From Cladocopium goreaui (lineage: Eukaryota > Sar > Dinophyceae > Suessiales > Symbiodiniaceae), in NCBI GenBank assembly GCA_947184155.2, contig CAMXCT020006756.1:812838-876837 (forward strand): DNA of 64,000 nt, in the 5' to 3' direction. The notes under the pieces are model-generated. The model saw only the letters and a program-made list of their open reading frames with translations. It had not been told where the DNA came from and ran no database searches. Below, one piece after another: positions 1 to 12,859 of this stretch; the stretch's first letter is position 1, and every line of letters starts with the position of its first letter. A program made the translations under genes and the position numbers.

Positions 1-58
1 AATGTAGCTCCGTCTCAGCATTGACCTGCTCGTACTCGTTGCCATAGATGGCAATGAC

Positions 59-687
59 CTCGACTGAACAAACTATGGAAAAACTCCTCCTCTGATGGAT
101 CTCTTGCCGCAGCCAGACTAAGAATGGCACCAAATTTAGGATGGTGACGTTGAACAGTATTGTGCCGCACACCTGGAATTGAGACCCGTTCAACGTGTTC
201 AACAAAGTCCGCATGTGTCGTATTTCTCTGGGAAAAAACATCTAAAATCCTACATATCCGATTCCAGCATACAGTAATCGTCTGTTCATTCAAGATCAAA
301 CAAATGTGACACATTCGTGCAAGTTGGAGACATGAACCCACTTCAAGTGAAGGGCAAAAATCTATGTAAATAATTTTAATTAATGTGTACCAAGCGCCCA
401 AATTCGAAATGAATGTCAGCTATTGAGCTTGTTTGCAACTTCGAAAGCTGACATCCAAAGCCAACAGCCACCAAACAATACCAAGCAGCCATAAATAGGA
501 CTAGCGCCGCTTTGTTGTCCTCATCACTTCCTCCCAGCATGAGACCCATACGGTCAAGGCCATCCTCAGGTCGGACTGGCCAGCCATAACTGGCAGGTCT
601 CAGCTGCACCGAAATGCACCGATGCTTATGCCAAGTTTCGCCGTCCCCAAACATGAGGCCTCGATAGAGATAGGTCACAGTCCAAGC
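59..687 (-). CDS. Two phase-matched exons of a membrane protein
   Basis: Exon 391-687 follows TGTGAG, is exactly 99 codons and ends TTG|GTACAC. Exon 59-227 follows TTTTCCCAG, starts in phase 0 and ends CGAG|GTCATT, so the two join cleanly. The first reads YLYRGLMFGDGETWHKHRCI, then a membrane-like segment ALVLFMAAWYCLVAVGFGCQ. The second reads AAARDPSEEEFFHSLFS. The gene continues beyond the left edge. The family is not recognised. Confidence 0.55.
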
Positions 688-847
688 CTCACAAACAGGT
701 TGGCTATGGTTAGATCCCATATGATCCCATGTGCCATGCTTTAGTTTTTGGGAAAATGCGTGGCTGAAATTACTCACATCAGAATCAACCACCATCAAAC
801 CTCCATCATTCATGTTCATTCAACGAAGGCAAATAACAATGCTTTTA

Positions 848-1100
848 TTACGTAGTTACATACATGCTATAACCCTTTTCCCATGGTGATACCATGGTCT
901 TTCTATGTCTTTTTTCCATTTTTTCCCATATTTTTCCCATGTCTGAAGTGAGACACGCAGGACTCTCCGGAACCATCCGGAACCACTTTCTGAGTGCTGG
1001 ACAGCATGTTCCCTTCGGATCAAGGTCAGGAAGGCGAAGGAGAAAGAGGCCTTGTTTGAACGACGAAGGAGTCGTTGCCCAAACGGCCATGGAACACGAA
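848..1100 (-). CDS. Weak exon candidate
   Basis: Two minus frames are open here, one reading TPSSFKQGLFLLRLPDLDPK. The plus strand is also open. Coding is possible, but no splice pair is convincing. Confidence 0.2.
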
Positions 1101-3176
1101 ACCTCAAACCTTGAGGCCTACTGGAGATCTACTGTGGAGACCTACCAGTATTTTTTTAACAAACTAATGCTTGCTGGCAACTGGTGCCTGTGCGAATTGG
1201 TATCTGGGACATTTCACAACTCACAACATCTCACAACTTCCTCTTGGCGAGACAGAAGTCCAAGATCTGCAGCCAAGTGTCAAATATCATGACCTAAGGA
1301 GAGATGATGCTAGAGACCACATCCCATCCATCCAGAATGTGTCTTGCTTTGTCATGGGGGAACGGTCTATGTCTGGTCGTATTGGCAGGGAGAAACTCGG
1401 ACCAGGGGACTGCGATCAGGAGCATCTCCAGAATGGTGCGGCTGAAGAAGGTTTTAAAAATAGCCAAGATCCTGGACCAAACGTCAGCAGGAAAAAATGA
1501 AGCGATTTAGTTATCATGTATGGAGGTGTCAACCCGCAGTAATTAGATGTAATTACCATATAACGGTATACTCTGGGACGTGAAAGTCAGTGCATATGTG
1601 GAACGGAGGTAAAAGCTGCATGGGACGCCGCGCATTCGGGAAATCAAACAAGTCAATGCAACCAGGTCTAAAACACCATGGGACGCACTATGTAGAAGTG
1701 TTATTTTTAGATCCCTGGCAGCGCCCTTTTCTATTTCCAAATTTTCCAAATCCCCATCAGGACGCGTGTGCACAGTTATGTCCCACAATCTTAAACATAT
1801 ATATATATATATATCCACGGATGTTAAACACAATGTGGACGCTTATCCAAACATGCACATTGATACCTACGCCATTTACTAGAACTTGCGCATACTTGCG
1901 CCAGCTGCATGGCACACCGCTTACGCCAGACATCACTAATCTTCCGCCAGGTGGAAATCCTATTGGCACACCGACGGTCAAAACGGACTAATTCTGAGGC
2001 AGGCAAAAGCTTCCAGCCCTTTCACAAATCTCTTGTTTCCCTGCCCAAAAACCGCGCCTTGCCCAGAAGCAGCAACACAAGCAACAACAACAGCAGCAGC
2101 AGCAGACCAAGCAGCAAACCATTGCACTCCGGGCTGGGTTTTGGCTGGCTGCAATTTTAACGAGGTCCGAACGAGGTGCAAACGAGGTCCAAACGAGGTC
2201 CGAAATCAGATTTTGGGAGACTGACCCCCTAAGTCTCCTGACAAACTCTTTGGTAGCCACACGCTTCCGCATTCTTTTCAGAACAGTTAGACTCAAGAGC
2301 TTTCAGCGGTGGAGCAGAAGAGGAAACCAAGCCAAGCAGCAGCTGCAGGCAAGAGCAAGGAGAGAGAAGAGGAGACAAAGGCGAGTAAGGGAGACAGAGG
2401 GGAGACAGAGGGGAGACAAAGGGACGCAAGCTTGGCAAACAAGTATACAATTGCCACGACTTTCATCTTTGGGAGTATAGTGGGTAAACCCAAAAAGATA
2501 TGACAGGTAAGCGTCGTGTGCCTATGCGAAGCCAAAAAATACATCAGTAAGTTAAAGTGATAGGCGCTGCCCATGCGGGCCTTTCCCCATAGGCACTTGT
2601 TATAACATCGACCCAGTATTCGTCGGTGTTTGTATGAATCTTGCACAACAGAGCGAGCCACAAGTGATGTACAAAACTCCCAAAACACAAGGGAATAGCT
2701 ACAACCATCTACATGGTATCCATGAAAAACTCACGATGAACCATCAATTGGAGAAAACACAAGCATGATAAACACCAACTGGACGCAACATCGCACCGAT
2801 TTCCAGAAATTTCTCCCCCACCTAGGACGCACATTTCATTGAAACGCTTTGACTTCCACAACTAAGAGTATACATCAACTAGCTATCCATTTCTGAGAGT
2901 GCACACTCCACCTAAGAAACAACACTTCGCATTGACATGATGCACATCAAGATCCGCTATGATTCCAAGAAAAATAATTGTCCAGGGACGCAAAGGGTGG
3001 TGTCTGCGTGCAGTTTATCATTTATCATGTGTTTGCGAAAATATATGAGAGATTATGAGAGAGAGTGTCCTGCAGTATGCAGTTTGGTAACCTGAGTGAT
3101 GCATTGCACAAAAATGAACGAAAGCCGATGGATAAATATCGTTGCACATGAGCCACACGTGATTCCTGACAGCCAC
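1101..3176. other. Gene-poor stretch with simple repeats
   Basis: No convincing exon seen. It holds a TATA run near 1797-1815, four ACGAGGTCC units at about 2159-2206 and a purine-rich run with GGGAGACAGA repeats at about 2388-2424. Open frames here follow the repeat composition. Confidence 0.5.
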
Positions 3177-3850
3177 CATTGTCCCCTGCCTTTTGAAGCG
3201 ATGTAGCAGCCGCAACATGTAGGTCACTGCAAACCCCTGAGCGAAGGTGTTGATGGCCAGAAGTCCCTGCTCCCACTCTGACATCACCTGGGCACTTTGG
3301 GTTTGCACCAAGGAGGGTTGTATGAAGGACAGCACTGCGAAGCTGGTTAACCTGGTCACACTGGAAGCATTGATGAAGCAACAAACACAGTGGAAATCCG
3401 TGGACCATAGAGATACACAGGTGCCATGGCCACACTGTCGAAATATCCAAGGCTTCCCATTCCAATCCAGTCACTGGATCAGGGTTTGAGAAGAAGGAGT
3501 CACAAACGCAAGGCATCACCAGCAGAAGGCGACAAGACCTGCAAGAAAGGGAGAAAAGCTGATCCATGGTGATCCTCAAAACTCTGATTTCCTGGGGAAC
3601 AAAATCCACTTGAGACCGTACCATAGGTTCATGTTAGGAGACCTCAGGAATAGCATGCAGTTCCACGTTGGATTTCGGGGTGTATGTGGAAAATATATGT
3701 TCTTGCTTCTGACTACAGCGGTACTACAAGGTGAATTTTGGATAACTGCCATATCTGCAAGGCTGAGCAAGGGACAGGGTGAAGCATGACGACAAGAACC
3801 AGGCATCTGTGAAGAACACGGTCCTGAGCTCCGTATTGAGTCTGGCGGCT
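3177..3850 (-). CDS. Unidentified exons with hydrophobic segments
   Basis: 3177-3334 after TTCGCAG reads VMSEWEQGLLAINTFAQGFA then VTYMLRLLHRFKRQG (donor GTGGCT, 158 nt). 3406-3538 after CTTGCAG reads NPDPVTGLEWEALDISTVWP. About 3760-3850 reads NTELRTVFFTDAWFLSSCFT. Hydrophobic and aromatic stretches suggest a membrane protein, but no clean helix or family can be named. Confidence 0.5.
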
Positions 3851-3859
3851 GGGATTCCA

Positions 3860-5130
3860 TAATATTCCATACATCAGATCAGATGTCCAAAAAACATGGA
3901 TGTAGATTCAAGAATTGTTAAACTTTCTCCAACATATTCCTTCAAACATCTTCAAAGTTGCAAACATATCTTGCTGACGCATCAAACACTTCCATCTCGC
4001 GTTTTTTTGGCCAGGATGCGGATGCCACAAAGATTTCCTGGGCACAGGGCAGCCAGGGAAGGATAGGGAAGGTACATTACGCACATCTTCCAACATTATC
4101 CAAGGCATTCTGTTTTGAAACCCGTAGCCTTTGATCATTTTTGATCATGTCAATCCCTTCGGGGTCGTGTCTTGCAGCTAAGCTGCATTGTTGCATCGTC
4201 ATGTGAATGCCACTTGCTCCAATGAGCTAGGAACCACCAAAGGAGATTGAGTCCTCTGGCGAAATCTTGCGACTGTCACTACCACTCGGCTTGTGCTGGA
4301 GTTTGACGTACCAACAGCATCACACAGCCTTTGAGATGTCGTAAACACTTCGCACTTCCTGAGAAATATCACAGCGAGGTTCTCATGCCTCAAGACTTTG
4401 ACTTCGAAGAACTTACGAAAGTCAAGGAGACAATGACCAGGTCAGAACGATTCAGACCTACTTTACAAACCTTTACACTAATTTAATACACTAATTAATC
4501 CCCCTAAGATCGCGCAACAGCATCAAACAATCCAATACGGTGCCATGCCTTCTCGAACCTCGGCAAGAGGACCATGGAATTACTCACTAGCAGTCGCTTA
4601 GCAAACTTCATAAATCTCATTATGAAACCATCGGCATTTACTTACGAAGTCTTTTTTATGTGTTATGATATGTTATGACAATCACGATTACACATGATTA
4701 CACTGTGCTTTGCGTGTTTTCCCTTATGATCCAACAGCACTGCGTTGGAAAGGTGGTTCAAGCCGTAACTCAAGCCCGGTTCTCTGCGACTTTATTCCAA
4801 TCAAAGTCACATTGATGCATGGTGGGTGTGGGCATTGCAATTCAATTTGTGCAAATGAGGCCAACCTTTGATTCTTAAAGTGTGTCATAGTGTGTCTCTG
4901 TCTCATCAAGAAGCATCTTCTAACAAGCAACTACTCGAGAACATTCGAGAACTATTATATAAAGGCAAATGTGATCAAAGCTACAGTGATGTTCCAGCAA
5001 TTGACTAAGCGATCTAAGCGTCAGTCAACTGGATGTATCACTCAAATGGTGAGCACAATTCGAACCACCCCACAAGAAGCAGCTCGCTCATTGCTTTCAA
5101 GGAACTGCACCTGCAAGAAGGATCGACCAA
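3860..5130. other. Stretch without supported exons
   Basis: AT-rich and probably intronic or intergenic. One weak minus reading occurs at about 4300-4380 (VIFLRKCEVFTTSQRLCDAV). Confidence 0.4.
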
Positions 5131-5267
5131 TACAAATGAAGATTTTGCAGAGAGTTGCTGGCTTTCTCGGCCTGCAGCGCAAGTCTTTCAAATGTCAGCA
5201 ACATTAGCAGCGGATGTATCCAAATGTATCCTGTATCCAAACTTTATGGAACTTCAGTTTCTTCAAC

Positions 5268-6275
5268 CTCCACCACTGCCACATCCTCCCAACTCCAGCA
5301 CTCCTCGCTGGTCTGCAATCCCCATCGTAACCTCAGGAATCACTTCATCCAAAACCAACAGGCTTTGACAAGTGCTAAACCAAGGAACTGTAGTCGGAAT
5401 GGATTTAAATATGTTTAAATTATTATCATATTCATGTCCTACAGCGATCCGGTCTCCTGCATGCAACTCAATTCTATGCTTCCGCAGACATCCAATCAGT
5501 GCAGCTGAGTTACAAAACGGCAAGTTCTACACCCATGAAAAGCCATGATGAAGCGAAGATAGGCCAAACCAACCTGAGGTGCGTCCACATAACACAGGCA
5601 GCAGCTGTCGGTGGCTTTATGGCTATGTTCAAACTCAAGCTTTGAGTAAGACAGACTTGACCGGCCGCGTTGAGGATAAGGTGCGCACAGGTGCGCGCAA
5701 GACTTGGAGTATAATATTACTGTACGAGTACTAGATTCTGGAACACTCTGCTGCCCCAGAATAGAATGCTGCAAACGACACATGTTTTGTTACTGTTTTT
5801 TCATATGTTGTTGCCAGTTGTTGCATGTTTTTCCTATGTTTTCTCATGTTTTCTCCACCAGTGGGCCGTTGGGTGTCCGGGCTTGTCCCACAGGCAGTAG
5901 ATGGCGCCCTGGATGGGCAGCTTGGCAAAGACGTGGTTGTCGGTCTCCCAGGTACGAGTCCTGAGCCCCTAGGTACCACTGTACTCCTCTGTGAAACACA
6001 TGATGTTCAAACACATCCATACACATCCCAAAAATTCCCAAAATATGAAAAAAAACACCAAACAAGCAGATTAATTATGCATATTCATCTCAAAGAATGA
6101 ATTGACAATACGTGGTAACTCGGGGTCTGCGTTGGTGGCCGTCCCAGGAATAGTCAAGGCTCAGCGCCATAAAGATGTCGACATCCAACAAGTTTGGAAG
6201 CAAAACCACCTTCACATCTACATCATAGACGTTGTCTTGCCGCACACCACCAACCTTGGGGCAGGCTGTTTGCAT
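5268..6275 (-). CDS. Unidentified exons with good splice context
   Basis: 6112-6275 (VYDVDVKVVLLPNLLDVDIF, after CCACAG, donor GTATTG), 5859-5960 (ETDNHVFAKLPIQGAIYCLW, 102 nt, high G+C, between GCTCAG and GTGGAG), 5574 to about 5680 (KLEFEHSHKATDSCCLCYVD, donor GTTGG) and 5268-5362 (VLDEVIPEVTMGIADQRGVL, donor GTTGAA). A further short reading, FERLALQAEKASNSLQ, lies at about 5140-5195. All run the same way and may form one gene. Confidence 0.5.
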
Positions 6276-6639
6276 CTGTGGCGCTGGACAGTGGATTGTT
6301 GTTGTCACATGTTGTTATCATCTCCTTAAAGGTAGAAGGCGTGATAGCATCAGGTCAATGTGCCAACTGATGTGTTCCCGCAACTCATAAGTAGAGTGGC
6401 TAAACCTTCGGCATCCTTCGCTGTACCCTAGTAGTGGTGCAATTCAAGACACGTTTGCGTTCAAACATAGTCTCTGTGACTGGACAATAATCGAAAATGA
6501 GCCTCCCCTTGGTTTGAATTCAAGAAATGTTGACCAAAAACAACAACAAAACACCACTATGACTATACTGAACAGATCTGAACAGCTCTTTAGAACATTT
6601 TAAAACTGCCAAATCAGGGTATCACAACTATCACAACAT

Positions 6640-7936
6640 TCCAAATCCCTCCGTTCTGCTGAGCAACCCGGGGTGGGACGAAGGCTGAGTGCCACTCCCT
6701 GGGCGACTTGCAGTGACATGGCGATCGGTTCAAACCCTGGTACTGATGGTACTGTATCCTGGTAAATATCAAGACTCAAGACGCTTGGTAAGTGACTGTG
6801 GATGTTCATCCCTCCAACATGTTGTGGTCTTGACTAGTCTTGACCCATCCCCACATTGTGCCCCGCAATTTTTTTGGCGCAGGCTGACATGTACCAGGGG
6901 CTCAAGACCTGCACGGGCATTCTACCTGCAATATCCACTGCCAGTCACAGTTTCCACCTCACAGCGCCGAGTTGCTTGTACACCTGATTATCGGCATCAT
7001 ACTCCCACTGCGGCCACGTCAATTGCCGCCGCTTTACCACGTCGGGCTGGTAGGTGCAGCGGACAGGCCCAGTGTGTAATGCTGCACCTGATGGAGTGGG
7101 CTGGCTGTACTTCCAACATGTTTGTTATTTCTGACTTCCCATCTCGGAGTTCATCTGTGTCGTGAAACTGGAAATTGAAATGTCCAACCACAGAGCCCAC
7201 AGAGCTGCTGTGATTGCACAAAATGCAAAGAAAACGTACAAATATGTACAAATACAAAGTCCAAGAGAAGAGGCTTTGCAAGAAAGCCTGTGTACTGGTG
7301 TTGAAAGCCGAGAGATTCAAATCTACTGCTCTGCTGGGAAATAGTAACAAGCCAAAAGGAGGACCAAATTGTCAAGGTTCCTTTCAAGATATCAAATTTG
7401 GCTGCATTAAAAGCTCATGCAAAAACTGTCTGGTAGCATGATCCCAGATAACAATTCCCTGTTGAAGCTGTGCTGAGGGAAAACAATAATTGTACAGTAC
7501 TTAGCGATACTTAGCGTATAATACCCAGGAAGCCAACAAAGAATCTACCAAACCTCAACTAATATACCATTGCTTATTAAACTCTTGGTTTTCCTCTATA
7601 ATTGTCCAAGTTGAGCCCCAAAACAAGTGGGATGGCCATCAGCCAGGAAACGTGAGGGCAAGGGATGCTTTGCAGCATCTTGTACTATGGGTGGCACTGT
7701 CAGCATGTCCTGCGAGATCAAGGCTCGACCGCTTGGTGAAGCCTCAAAAATTGATCCCTGGCGTTGCCTGGCGTTTGCACCAAGAATGGTGGATTGTGGT
7801 AGATGATGGTAAGATAATGGATATCATGGTACATTCTGCAGTCGAGTTCAGATCAATAATTGCTTCGGTCACAGCTCTGCAGGGTCCCATCTCGTTCCAC
7901 CCACATCACCCACTGTCCAGGAGGGCAGCTCCAGCG
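6640..7936 (-). CDS. Unidentified exons
   Basis: 7873-7936 (AKRWSCPPGQWVMWVERDG, after GCCAAG), 7038-7154 (SEITNMLEVQPAHSIRCSIT, between ACACAG and GTAAAG), about 6970-7010 (WEYDADNQVYKQLGAV after CCGCAG) and about 6640-6745 (FEPIAMSLQVAQGVALSLRP). Tryptophan-rich, beta-like segments recur here and at 5859-5960. No family is recognised. Confidence 0.45.
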
Positions 7937-8091
7937 CTTGGCACCATATAGAGCAGGGCTGGCGGGAAGGGGTAAGCAGAATGACGGAGCCAACATTTGA
8001 AAGTTCTCACCGCGCGGGTCTATGGAGCTGTCTGCAAGATGTGCTCTCTATTGTCTATCCAGTCGATCCCTGATGGCTCTGGATCCTTTTA

Positions 8092-8900
8092 TCAGGTTCC
8101 TTCATCATGAATAAATGACGAATTCCGGTCCAAGCTAAGCTCCAGCAAGTGAGGAAAACACGAGCTTTCAAAGAATCTCGGTGATACTGCTGCTATCTGC
8201 TGGTACTCCTTCAGATCCTTCAGCATCAAATCGTGGTGCAGCGGGACGAAAGCCCGCTCTTTCCCCTGCCGCGCCTGCAATGCGATCCACTGCTCCGCTC
8301 ATTTGTGCTTCCTTCCAGAACAAGAGTTCTTCTTGATCAAATGAAAAGGCCAAAGGACGAATATCAGTAATGAAATTGGCAAGGGATTCTGGAACATGTC
8401 AATCTAAACTTAACATAATTAATGAATATTAATGATAAATTATACATTATGTACATGACATATACAATATACAGTACTTTGACTGTTGGAAGATTCAGCC
8501 ATCACATTATGCACCCCAAAACTGAAACCCACAATCAAGGCAACAAGCAAGGCATGGAGGGTGTCATTGCAAACAGACGTTCGCAATGTGGCAATATACC
8601 GTAAGAATCACCACTCTGTTGGGGAGTTGCGGCCAGGTGCGTTCAGGCGGTGGCATAGCCTGTTGGAATCTGTAAATTTCTCCATGAAAGTGATATCAGA
8701 AGCTGTCCTTAATGATCATGTCCCGCATATGCTGATCATTCTTCGCCCGCGCAACCAAATCATGCGCAAAAACTTCTGCAACCTTCATGTTGCCTTAGCT
8801 GCTCGCAAAACCCAAAGCTATTGGACTCGACTGCATGGCGAAGGGCACCGTCTCATCACGTTGAGCAGAATATTGTTGCAGAAGTTTGTTCATGTCAAAA
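8092..8900 (-). CDS. Unidentified exons
   Basis: About 8790-8900 reads MNKLLQQYSAQRDETVPFAM. After an in-frame TAA, 8705-8790 reads KVAEVFAHDLVARAKNDQHM. About 8285-8350 reads SFDQEELLFWKEAQMSGAVD, and 8170-8275 after TTGCAG reads QGKERAFVPLHHDLMLKDLK. All are plausible amphipathic helices. The in-frame stop suggests an unrecognised intron or a broken copy. Confidence 0.4.
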
Positions 8901-9395
8901 CCTCTATGATGCTCATATCATATCAATATGAATTGTAATTTTTCACACTCACTTCTCCCAACTAATTATACTATATGTTTGGTGACATTCCAGCAGTTGA
9001 TCCAACATGAAGTATATCTCCAACTACTGTACATCTCCAACTATATCTCCCACGATAATCGCAACTGGCAAATGTGACAAGGAACAGTTTGACAGCAGTC
9101 GTATATCCGCAAAGGCTCGCGGAACGTCCAGTCTCGTTGACCTTGGACACTGCGGATTGACGGAGCGACACGAGCGGAGCATCTCCCAGCCCCCAGTGGC
9201 CCCAGTATGCCCCAGTATGCCCCAGTGACCCGAGCGGCTGGTAAGAAGCTGCCATCAGATACATCAAATCCTTGGGATACCTCGGTGTACACTGCGCCAA
9301 ACAACAAAAATCCAACAAAATATACAGTATTAATCAGTATTACTATATATTATTGTGTGGAAATAATCAAAACATATCAAAACGAAAACACTCAC

Positions 9396-9948
9396 GGCTT
9401 GTGTAGAGTTGAACACGTGGACTGTCCGCACGAAGCTTAAGAAGAACAACCTCGACAAGAAAAGTTCCTTTGTTCTCTTTCTGTTCTGAGATTATCAGCC
9501 CATTGTACTTGAGATTGTTACTTGTTTTGCTGCTGTTGTTGTTGTTGCCTATGATGTCGACAATCACACTTTTGGCCTCTTGAATGCAGCCACCTTCTGC
9601 AGCCAAGTACTGAGTCTCTGCGGCAATCTCCAAAGGAATCTTCTGCTGAAGGAACGGATCCTCAAAAACTTGCCAGTGGAACAGTTGCTGTGAAGCAACA
9701 CCATTGGATAGTTGCGAGTGCGATATGACCAATTCAAGGACAAAATACTGCAAGAATCTGCAAGATATATATAATGTGTCTAGGTGGTTAGTAGAACTAT
9801 TGTAATTACACAAGTTTGCTCTGCACATTTTCCGAAGCAAAAGAAGCCATCGCCAAGTTTTCAAGTCTTTCTCAAGAGAATTCTCAAAACATTCAAAGTT
9901 GTTCAAAGCATCTTTCTGAATTAAGGCATTGCCGGCCCCATCCGGCCC
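9396..9948 (-). CDS. Two large exons of an unidentified protein
   Basis: Exon 9810-9948 follows CCCAG and reads DALNNFECFENSLEKDLKTW. The second runs from 9747 or 9757 (two stacked CTTGCAG acceptors) to CC|GTGAGT at 9396, about 117 codons: GVASQQLFHWQVFEDPFLQQ, KIPLEIAAETQYLAAEGGCI and KGTFLVEVVLLKLRADSPRV. The alternating acceptors, 10 bp apart, could give two products. The family is not recognised. Confidence 0.5.
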
Positions 9949-10019
9949 CTGGGCATCCACACACATGGATACGGTGACTTAGCCGAGAAGGACCGCGCCT
10001 GGACGTCCCAACAAGCTTC

Positions 10020-10324
10020 CCCTCTTCAGCGCAGGAATATGATGTGTATGATATATGATATATATTTTTGGTATATATTAGTTATTAATATATTATTACG
10101 TATATATTGATGATATATGTGCTTCTTCTGACTTCTACATATGTAATTGTTCATGTTCTATGGCTTGTATAAATATCATCAGTGTGTCCATAGATATAGG
10201 CGCTTGGATTTGTGGCGCCTACTTGGCCAACACTTGGACCTGAATCTCATTGATAACAGTTCCCGGCGGTTGGCGGTTCGGTCCTGCAGGTTGCTAGATT
10301 TTTTGTCATATATATATACATATT

Positions 10325-10357
<33 letters not shown>

Positions 10358-10440
10358 ATTTATATATATATATATTAATATATATATATATTAATATATA
10401 TATTGTAATATCGATGTCCTATAAACGGTACATACATAAC
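10020..10440. repeat. AT-rich dinucleotide runs
   Basis: Long TATA tracts at about 10045-10120 and 10305-10410, with no coding signal. The plus reading 10147-10443 is a repeat artefact. Confidence 0.85.
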
Positions 10441-10509
10441 TGATCATAACTGTTACACAACCCATCAGAACCCTCAGTTAGATGGCCCCAAATAGCCCCA
10501 AGCTTAGAC

Positions 10510-12385
10510 CCGCACGTCCAAATTGGCTTTGTGCTCCAGCAATTCCGTGACCACTTCTTGAACATCGGAATCCATCAAACTCCCACGGCCTTGTGACACT
10601 AGTGACTCCAGTGGCCACAAGCCAGAAACTGAAACCAGATTTGCTTGGGAATGATGGAATTACCTTGGATTGGTGCACACCATGACTGCTGACAAATGCA
10701 TGTTGTGTTAAACTATCTTGAAATCATTGGAGCTTTCGAGCTCAGTGACTTTGAAGGGGAGTCAAAGAAAGTCATCCAAAACCACTTCAGCCAGTCTAAT
10801 TACTCTATTTGTCAAATGGCGGCCTCCGATGAGTGCGATGAAGTGCAAGGGTGTGCATCCATCCTCGTGGCAATTTTGAATCACTTCATCACCACAACCG
10901 GCAACTCGGAGGGCACCACCATGTCTGATGTCAGCCATATCGTCATATGGTCTCCAATGTCAGTCTCATCATAGCCACAAAACAAACCAGCCAAACTTTG
11001 CATAAAGGAATGAAGCCGCAGAAATGTGCCCAGGACTGGTCAAAGCAAAACAATTGATTGGAGAAACGAAGCAAATGTTGCTCTCCCGGAATGCCGCAAG
11101 TATACAACCTTACAACCCCTCCGACAATTTGCAAAGCTTGCCTTGTTCTGCGCATCAGCTTGAGCTTTGTGTCGAAGCAGCCATAGCACCTCAATGGACA
11201 GGCCCATACCAAGTTGCCGAGTGAATCGAGAAGGATATCTGCCGCGCACAATTTCTGCACCCAATCGAACAGGCTGTCCATTGTGGAAACATGATTACAC
11301 TTGCTGTACCCTATGTTGGCCAACCTAAAGTGACGGTGTTGACTGCTGTAATCAATAACTCAAAATTGAAGGTCTATGGATGTCTCTGGTTAAAATTAGA
11401 TACGATGATACTGATACGATTGCTTAAATGTTGCTATAAATCTCTGCAGATGACGAAGATCTCCGAAAAAAATTCGCCATTGGAGCACTGCATCTTTCTG
11501 CCCCAAGTAGGCAGCGTCATGGATTGGGCAGTAGAAGTTGAAGCGATCCGGGCTGCCTTTGATATTCACCTGAGTCCATGGCAAAACGCCCAGCGCTCCA
11601 AATGCTCCAAGGAGAAAGGAAATGACCCACGAATAAAATCTGGACTTCCCAAATGCAATCAATTCAATAGCTATGCCATACTGCGTCACTAAGAAGTTAT
11701 GCTTTAAGATATTTTAAGATGCAGTCACTTGCAGAGTTCAAAGGGAAGCGACACGAGAACAATAGCTGATCAATAGCTCATCGCTGGCGCAGTGAACACA
11801 ACTGATATGCCATGACCCCTGTGCCCCTGATCCAATGGTTCCACCTCCAAAGATTCCAAAGTCCAAGGTACGGTGGCATGGCTTGAGACGAGCCCTAAGT
11901 GCAATGAGAGTGACATTGAACGCTGAAAAGGATTGAAAAGGATGAATGTTTGAAGTTTCAACCCTCAACTCCATGTTGTAGGAAGTTAAAAGTTATAACG
12001 AATTATAAAGTATAAAATGAAGCTATACAAACTAACTAGTCTCTTGAAACATCGCTGCAGCCAAATATCTTGCTGGCTAAGTTAGCTTTGCTTTATAGCC
12101 TTTGACCTTCAAGCTTTGGGGCAAGGAAGGCCGTCGTGACGCATCAACTAAACCCTGAGATATCCCAAATTCATCTTGGAACAGCTTGGATTCCGACTAT
12201 CAGTCCTTCTCCATTTGTTTCCATAACAGCATCACCCAACCCCCAAAGATCCCCCAGCTGTCCAATGCTGCCCAGCGTCGTGGCAGATCGCTTTCAGCAG
12301 TACCATGGCTCAATGCCTCCATTGCTTCGCAAGAACCCAATCCTGCAGCGATGTGCATGGCATTGAGTTCCGTCTCGTATGCTGC
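10510..12385 (-). CDS. Ankyrin-repeat protein gene
   Basis: Exons with ankyrin-type helices: 12236-12385 (ETELNAMHIAAGLGSCEAME), about 11478-11569 (FYCPIHDAAYLGQKDAVLQW), 11142-11189 (VLWLLRHKAQADAQNK, exactly 16 codons, GC donor), 10804-10924 (CHEDGCTPLHFIALIGGRHL, donor GTAATT) and 10510-10628 (EVVTELLEHKANLDVR). The T-P-L-H and L-L-x-H-x-A-x-x-D-x motifs are the usual ankyrin signatures. Each exon carries part of a repeat, so splicing cuts through the repeats. The frames are degenerate compared with bacterial or animal ankyrins. It is likely a protein-interaction module; no attached catalytic domain is visible. Confidence 0.65.
11760..11960 (-). CDS. Possible exon between ankyrin exons
   Basis: The reading VSSHATVPWTLESLEVEPLD continues to ISVVFTAPAMSY. 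An adjacent frame is open too. Placement between two ankyrin exons makes a coding role plausible. Confidence 0.3.
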
Positions 12386-12725
12386 CTGGGCGATGTTGGG
12401 GTGACGCCGGTGACGCGTCAAAGCGACCTGGTTTGGCGACTCGGTGATATAACAAACTACTCAATGGAACCAGAGCAAGGCTGGGCAAGAAACTGCTACA
12501 AAAGCAGGATTCAGCCAACTTGGCGCCTCAATATGGCTCAATAGCTTTGGACCATAGTTGCAGTCCCGCAATCCCTTGTATGGTTAATCTCAGTGATGTT
12601 CATGGAATTCCCATCCATTGTAAAGACCTACTAAACGTATCTTTTTGGACTTTGTCTATATACCTGGTTTACCGCCGAATCAAATTTGCCAAAGAAAACT
12701 TCCATCTGCTTCATGACAGCATATA

Positions 12726-12852
12726 TGAATATGATTGAATATGATTGAATATGATTGAATATGATTGAATATGATTGAGTATGATTGAATATGATTGAAT
12801 GATATTGAATGTGATTGAATATGATTGAATATGATTGAATGTGATTGAATAT
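12726..12852. repeat. Decamer minisatellite TATGATTGAA
   Basis: About 13 copies of a 10-bp unit with a few changes (GTGATTGAAT, GATATTGAAT). Confidence 0.95.
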
Positions 12853-12859
12853 TGTTCAC

